Source of the DNA: Butyrivibrio sp.
GTDB taxonomy: Bacteria; Bacillota; Clostridia; Lachnospirales; Lachnospiraceae
Direction: 5' to 3'
DNA: 18,319 nucleotides
NCBI RefSeq assembly: GCF_015056685.1
Contig: NZ_SVFW01000041.1
Span: 1-18,319 of the forward strand
The stretch's first letter is position 1; each line of letters starts with the position of its first letter. This document shows positions 16,201 through 18,319 of this stretch, piece by piece. The notes beneath the pieces were generated by a model. It saw nothing but the letters and a program-made list of their open reading frames with translations. It was not told the origin of the DNA and did no database searches. Made by a program: the position numbers and the translations under genes.

Positions 16201-18319
16201 CTATCTCTTCATTACCATCTTCATTTACACTAAGTGTTTGGCTATTTTTATCAATAGTATAGCTTTCAGACGAACCATCTCCTGAAATAACAGCATTACT
16301 AACACTGACAAACTCCTGTCCTTCGCCTACAATTTCTTCTACAACCGCATCTGTAATACTCTGCTTATTTTTATTTACTACTACATTCCATGTAAGCTCA
16401 TGTGTAGCAGCATTGTATTTCTTAAACTCTATATCAATTGCAGCATTTGTGGCAACGCTGGTACCTGTTACAGATATTTTACTCAGTGTTGGTCCTTTTA
16501 AAGGTTTGTAATCACCATTTCCTGTATAGTCATACTCATATTCCAGAAAAGCATAATTGTTAGGAAGCGTTGAATGGTTAGTCTGAAGAAATTCTGTGTA
16601 GTTTTCTATTATCGTATTATATGTAATAGTGTATGTATGATCTTTTTTTATCTGATATTTTCCATCTTCAAGAAATACCATTTTCCAGGTATAGGCCGTC
16701 TTACCAATATCAGAACTTCCCGAAGTTGTACCTATCTCATAATCTGTTCCAGCTACAAGGTCTGTTCCATTTTCAGTCACTTTAACAGAAGATTCATCAA
16801 GCTTCATAGTATAGTCATCATAGGAAGATATAACATCATACAGAGTAAGGTTTTGATAAGAATATCCATTTGAATTGACCGTTATTGTCCATGAAGCAAC
16901 ACCTGTATTATTACTACTATCATATTTGAGCTCTCCACCATTTTTGGTTATGAACTGCTTAAGTTCAGCGGATGATACAGAATCTTCTACTTTTGCTGAA
17001 GTTATAGGACTTTCTAAATTTGCCTTATCATATAGTGTCGCAGTATTTTCTATTGAAAGTGTTATGGCTCCACTATTTTGAGTGGATCCTGATGAAAGAA
17101 AATCAATATGAGTCTTGTAAGTAATAATAGTCGTCGATCCGGAATTAAAAGAATAAGTAATAGTATTAGTACTGTTATTGATATTGAGATTTTCATTTTC
17201 ATCTGAAACTGCACTTCTATTACATTCAAATGAACCTTTTACATAGCTCTGATTAGAATCGAAAGTATCAATAACTGTATACCCATTCTCATAGCTAACC
17301 GGATTTTCAGCTTCTGTAACAGTAATTGTCCATAATATATTGCTATCTTCATCAAGTTTGCTTTTTGTCTTAGTAATTGTAGGCTCTGCAGGCTGATTTT
17401 CTGAAATTTTTACAGTTAAAGTCTGATCATCGTTGCCACCCGGTAATGTAATAGCAAATTCTTCCTGGCTACCAACAGATTCGGCGTTTAATGTAAACAC
17501 CACGCCGAAAACCACATCATAAACCTGTGTCAAATTTTCGTAAGTAACATACAGTTTTACATTACCATCAGTATCAATTGTTACATTACCAAATTGTGTG
17601 GTCTGATCTGAAAAATAAACCGGAAAAGTGAGGTCATTCTGAATAGCAAAAATGTCCGTATCAATTGAAGGTAAAGCATATGTGTTACCAGATGACAAAT
17701 ATACTGCATTTTCATCATTCATGGCATCTTCAGAATAGTTTAAACTCAAAGGACTTTTGAATATATATTTGATAGTAAGCTCATCATTTAAAGAAACTGT
17801 GGAATCGGAAGAAATCTCATCACCATTAAGAAGTAATTTTACAGAGTCAATAAGAGCAGTCTCATCTACAGTATTTTCCTCTGTTGCAGTCTCATATGAA
17901 ACTATGGCGTAGGAGGAGAAATGAGTAGTATAAATGTAAATCCAATCATCAGTAGCTTCACATCCAATTTCTTCATAACCATCATCTGATATATAAAAAG
18001 CCTTCAGATTACTTACATCGTCAAAGATATCCTTGCTGATCCTAACGGCGATCTCTTCTCCAAAATTGCTAATAAGCTGATCTTCACAAGTCAAAGTAAA
18101 ATCATAAATCTTTACAGCTTTTATTGAATCAAGCTTAATAGAATTATTACTTTTCTTTATTGACTCACTTACAGCATTCTTTAGTTCATCTGATTCAAGA
18201 TAGTTTTCAGAGTTTTTTTCTTCAACAGCAAAACTGGCATTTTCCGGCAAGGAATAATCATTTGGTTCAAAAACAAACTCAACATCATTTTCCTTGATTG
18301 AAATAAAATTGGTAGTTTC
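13280..18319 (-). CDS. Large LAKTG-anchored multidomain surface adhesin (5' end missing)
   Basis: At least 1679 residues. The frame stays open to the right edge of the window, so the signal peptide and true start lie outside; a TTG at 18250 is internal. From the N side there is a region ending in an IYIYTTHFSSYAIVSYE segment and a beta-rich stretch to about 308. Then come about five tandem Cna/SdrG-like beta-sandwich domains (about 309-1060), each with a pattern like W/Y-TITVN followed by a D-L/F turn. Four CnaB/SpaA-like stalk domains follow (about 1064-1495). Next are a Ser/Thr/Asp/Glu-rich linker (about 1499-1640) and a sorting signal: LAKTG (1644-1648), a hydrophobic helix and RKKKINE. 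It should be wall-anchored and bind a host, plant or bacterial surface. LAKTG has Ala in place of the usual Pro. Confidence 0.9.
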   Translation of the reverse strand, partial: ETTNFISIKENDVEFVFEPNDYSLPENASFAVEEKNSENYLESDELKNAVSESIKKSNNSIKLDSIKAVKIYDFTLTCEDQLISNFGEEIAVRISKDIFDDVSNLKAFYISDDGYEEIGCEATDDWIYIYTTHFSSYAIVSYETATEENTVDETALIDSVKLLLNGDEISSDSTVSLNDELTIKYIFKSPLSLNYSEDAMNDENAVYLSSGNTYALPSIDTDIFAIQNDLTFPVYFSDQTTQFGNVTIDTDGNVKLYVTYENLTQVYDVVFGVVFTLNAESVGSQEEFAITLPGGNDDQTLTVKISENQPAEPTITKTKSKLDEDSNILWTITVTEAENPVSYENGYTVIDTFDSNQSYVKGSFECNRSAVSDENENLNINNSTNTITYSFNSGSTTIITYKTHIDFLSSGSTQNSGAITLSIENTATLYDKANLESPITSAKVEDSVSSAELKQFITKNGGELKYDSSNNTGVASWTITVNSNGYSYQNLTLYDVISSYDDYTMKLDESSVKVTENGTDLVAGTDYEIGTTSGSSDIGKTAYTWKMVFLEDGKYQIKKDHTYTITYNTIIENYTEFLQTNHSTLPNNYAFLEYEYDYTGNGDYKPLKGPTLSKISVTGTSVATNAAIDIEFKKYNAATHELTWNVVVNKNKQSITDAVVEEIVGEGQEFVSVSNAVISGDGSSESYTIDKNSQTLSVNEDGNEEIDFKNKLDGASASFTIVTKLTDEEAEVWSNNVTKKSYYKDTVKLTFANQATASSDTAYANYVSTVLDKTAGSYNYDTHAIDYTITVNANKMAMSDIVVTDYLGTNGLSLVSGSIAVNGNTIDEETSNAAYYSYDSDGVLKIHLPDVKDDEVGEDSAKKVITFSAKVNDGDKFTSINGGKVFVTNTASLSTYAIKGFEVTKSVTTQWINKVIEKTASVDTTTKEITYNVYFNGNRQLLPSNLILRDTLGEDLSLDETSVKLYVGSINASTGEITAESEETDYTVLVTPNGEKTQLDVTLPQRENNTNIYVLTYKAMPTEIKSGGDYSNAISLVGYSSSDVYSSKADLSVSSFGGGWTKDPQVLYITVTDSDDSDIVLSGVKFAVTDIDGNKVATLTTKSNGKATLIGKLADNTDYTISVIEESIPDLYEFVTTDQILTTEESGGVQNAKTISFVAKKKTKEVKILKVDSYGNALSGVNLSISRTLTNNTTKTEQFTSSENAYIFNAAYDVHYTLSEAEEDVPFGYEKADDIVFYIDENGSLNLYDAQEDEYNTVDGDEIQMVDKNLDTYTFTVDVVNQENTSLTGAEISVYEASGSEPVRVYNTTGSKISISLPSGDYYIKQSEVPYGYVSESAIVKAIRIDSNGDFYIQTESDTDTEYVSTESNFVFIDVNDEEITACVELFEEDELSTVLEGVTLTLYELTDNENKAEIVESWITDGKSKTLYLGYQKIYILSETEGLDGYEKATSIKFTILRSDDNDVVEIISNDGSTSALEDNKVVLLTTIKLPTFESGSKGPSKAPQTVTKPETENEASEGEKNGSEVGDNTNEGENSELGKDTVVEKDTDKNKETVTDSDTAKGSDVQAGAGTNSNADADTDTNTSTGTDTDNDADTSVNTDTYEQDSNSNLTNKAIVNVSFEDVSEDETLDANQQSIKGINRLAKTGGFIGTVLSYVLGIILIVTGAFIVFRKKKINE
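13376..13390 (-). other. Sortase recognition motif LAKTG
   Basis: Codons for Leu-Ala-Lys-Thr-Gly precede a ~23-residue hydrophobic segment and a positively charged tail. LAxTG is the motif favoured by class E sortases of Actinobacteria; LPxTG is the usual Firmicute form. Confidence 0.8.
13507..13597 (-). repeat. Low-complexity Asp-Thr repeat in the adhesin wall-spanning linker
   Basis: Imperfect 6-base-phase repeats of the GTATCT/GTGTCT type (plus strand) encode alternating Thr-Asp, Ala-Asp and Asn-Thr dipeptides. Slippage could change the linker length. Such flexible acidic linkers usually span the peptidoglycan next to the anchor. Confidence 0.65.

Noticed and set aside
18248..18250. TTG start codon for the adhesin
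   Set aside because: The frame remains open for 23 more codons to the window edge, and there is no signal peptide after the TTG. The gene is cut by the window.

Overview
The window looks like a chromosomal segment of an anaerobic, low-to-moderate GC Firmicute, most likely a Lachnospiraceae member of the Butyrivibrio/Pseudobutyrivibrio type. This is an inference. It rests on ferredoxin-dependent 2-oxoacid metabolism, AGGAGG-type ribosome binding sites, a Gram-positive sortase with its substrate, and the style of the protein sequences. No rRNA, tRNA or CRISPR array is visible.

Region 1 (1-700) has no convincing protein gene. It holds a terminator-like hairpin, a run of about 2.5 copies of a 74-bp palindromic repeat, and a strongly structured element of about 250 bp. 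Read on the minus strand, that element resembles the right end and guide-RNA scaffold of an IS200/IS605 TnpB element. Two further hairpins follow.

Region 2 (716-6751) is a divergent metabolic locus. An AMP-forming acyl-CoA ligase is read leftward. A four-gene operon is read rightward: indolepyruvate:ferredoxin oxidoreductase alpha and beta (iorA, iorB), a phenylacetate-CoA ligase-like enzyme (paaK type) and a double-ACT-domain protein. Together these can interconvert arylpyruvates, aryl-CoA thioesters and free aryl acids. In a fermentative gut or rumen anaerobe they would serve either to oxidise aromatic amino acids or, run in reverse, to salvage arylacetates into aromatic amino acids.

Region 3 (6794-10660, all minus strand) carries a sodium/solute symporter (SSS family), a GNAT acetyltransferase close behind it, and a FIST-GGDEF diguanylate cyclase. 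An 18-bp motif, ACTTTANCRCTTTAAAKC, lies at the promoters of the symporter, the acyl-CoA ligase and iorA. This suggests one regulon in which the symporter imports the acid that the ligases activate.

Region 4 (10777-12558, minus) encodes an unusual fusion of a MATE-family transporter with a C-terminal GHKL/HATPase domain of the anti-sigma-kinase type.

Region 5 (12691-18319, minus) is a cell-surface module. It has a very large multidomain adhesin that runs off the right edge of the window and ends in an LAKTG sorting signal, followed by a sortase gene overlapping it by 8 bases.
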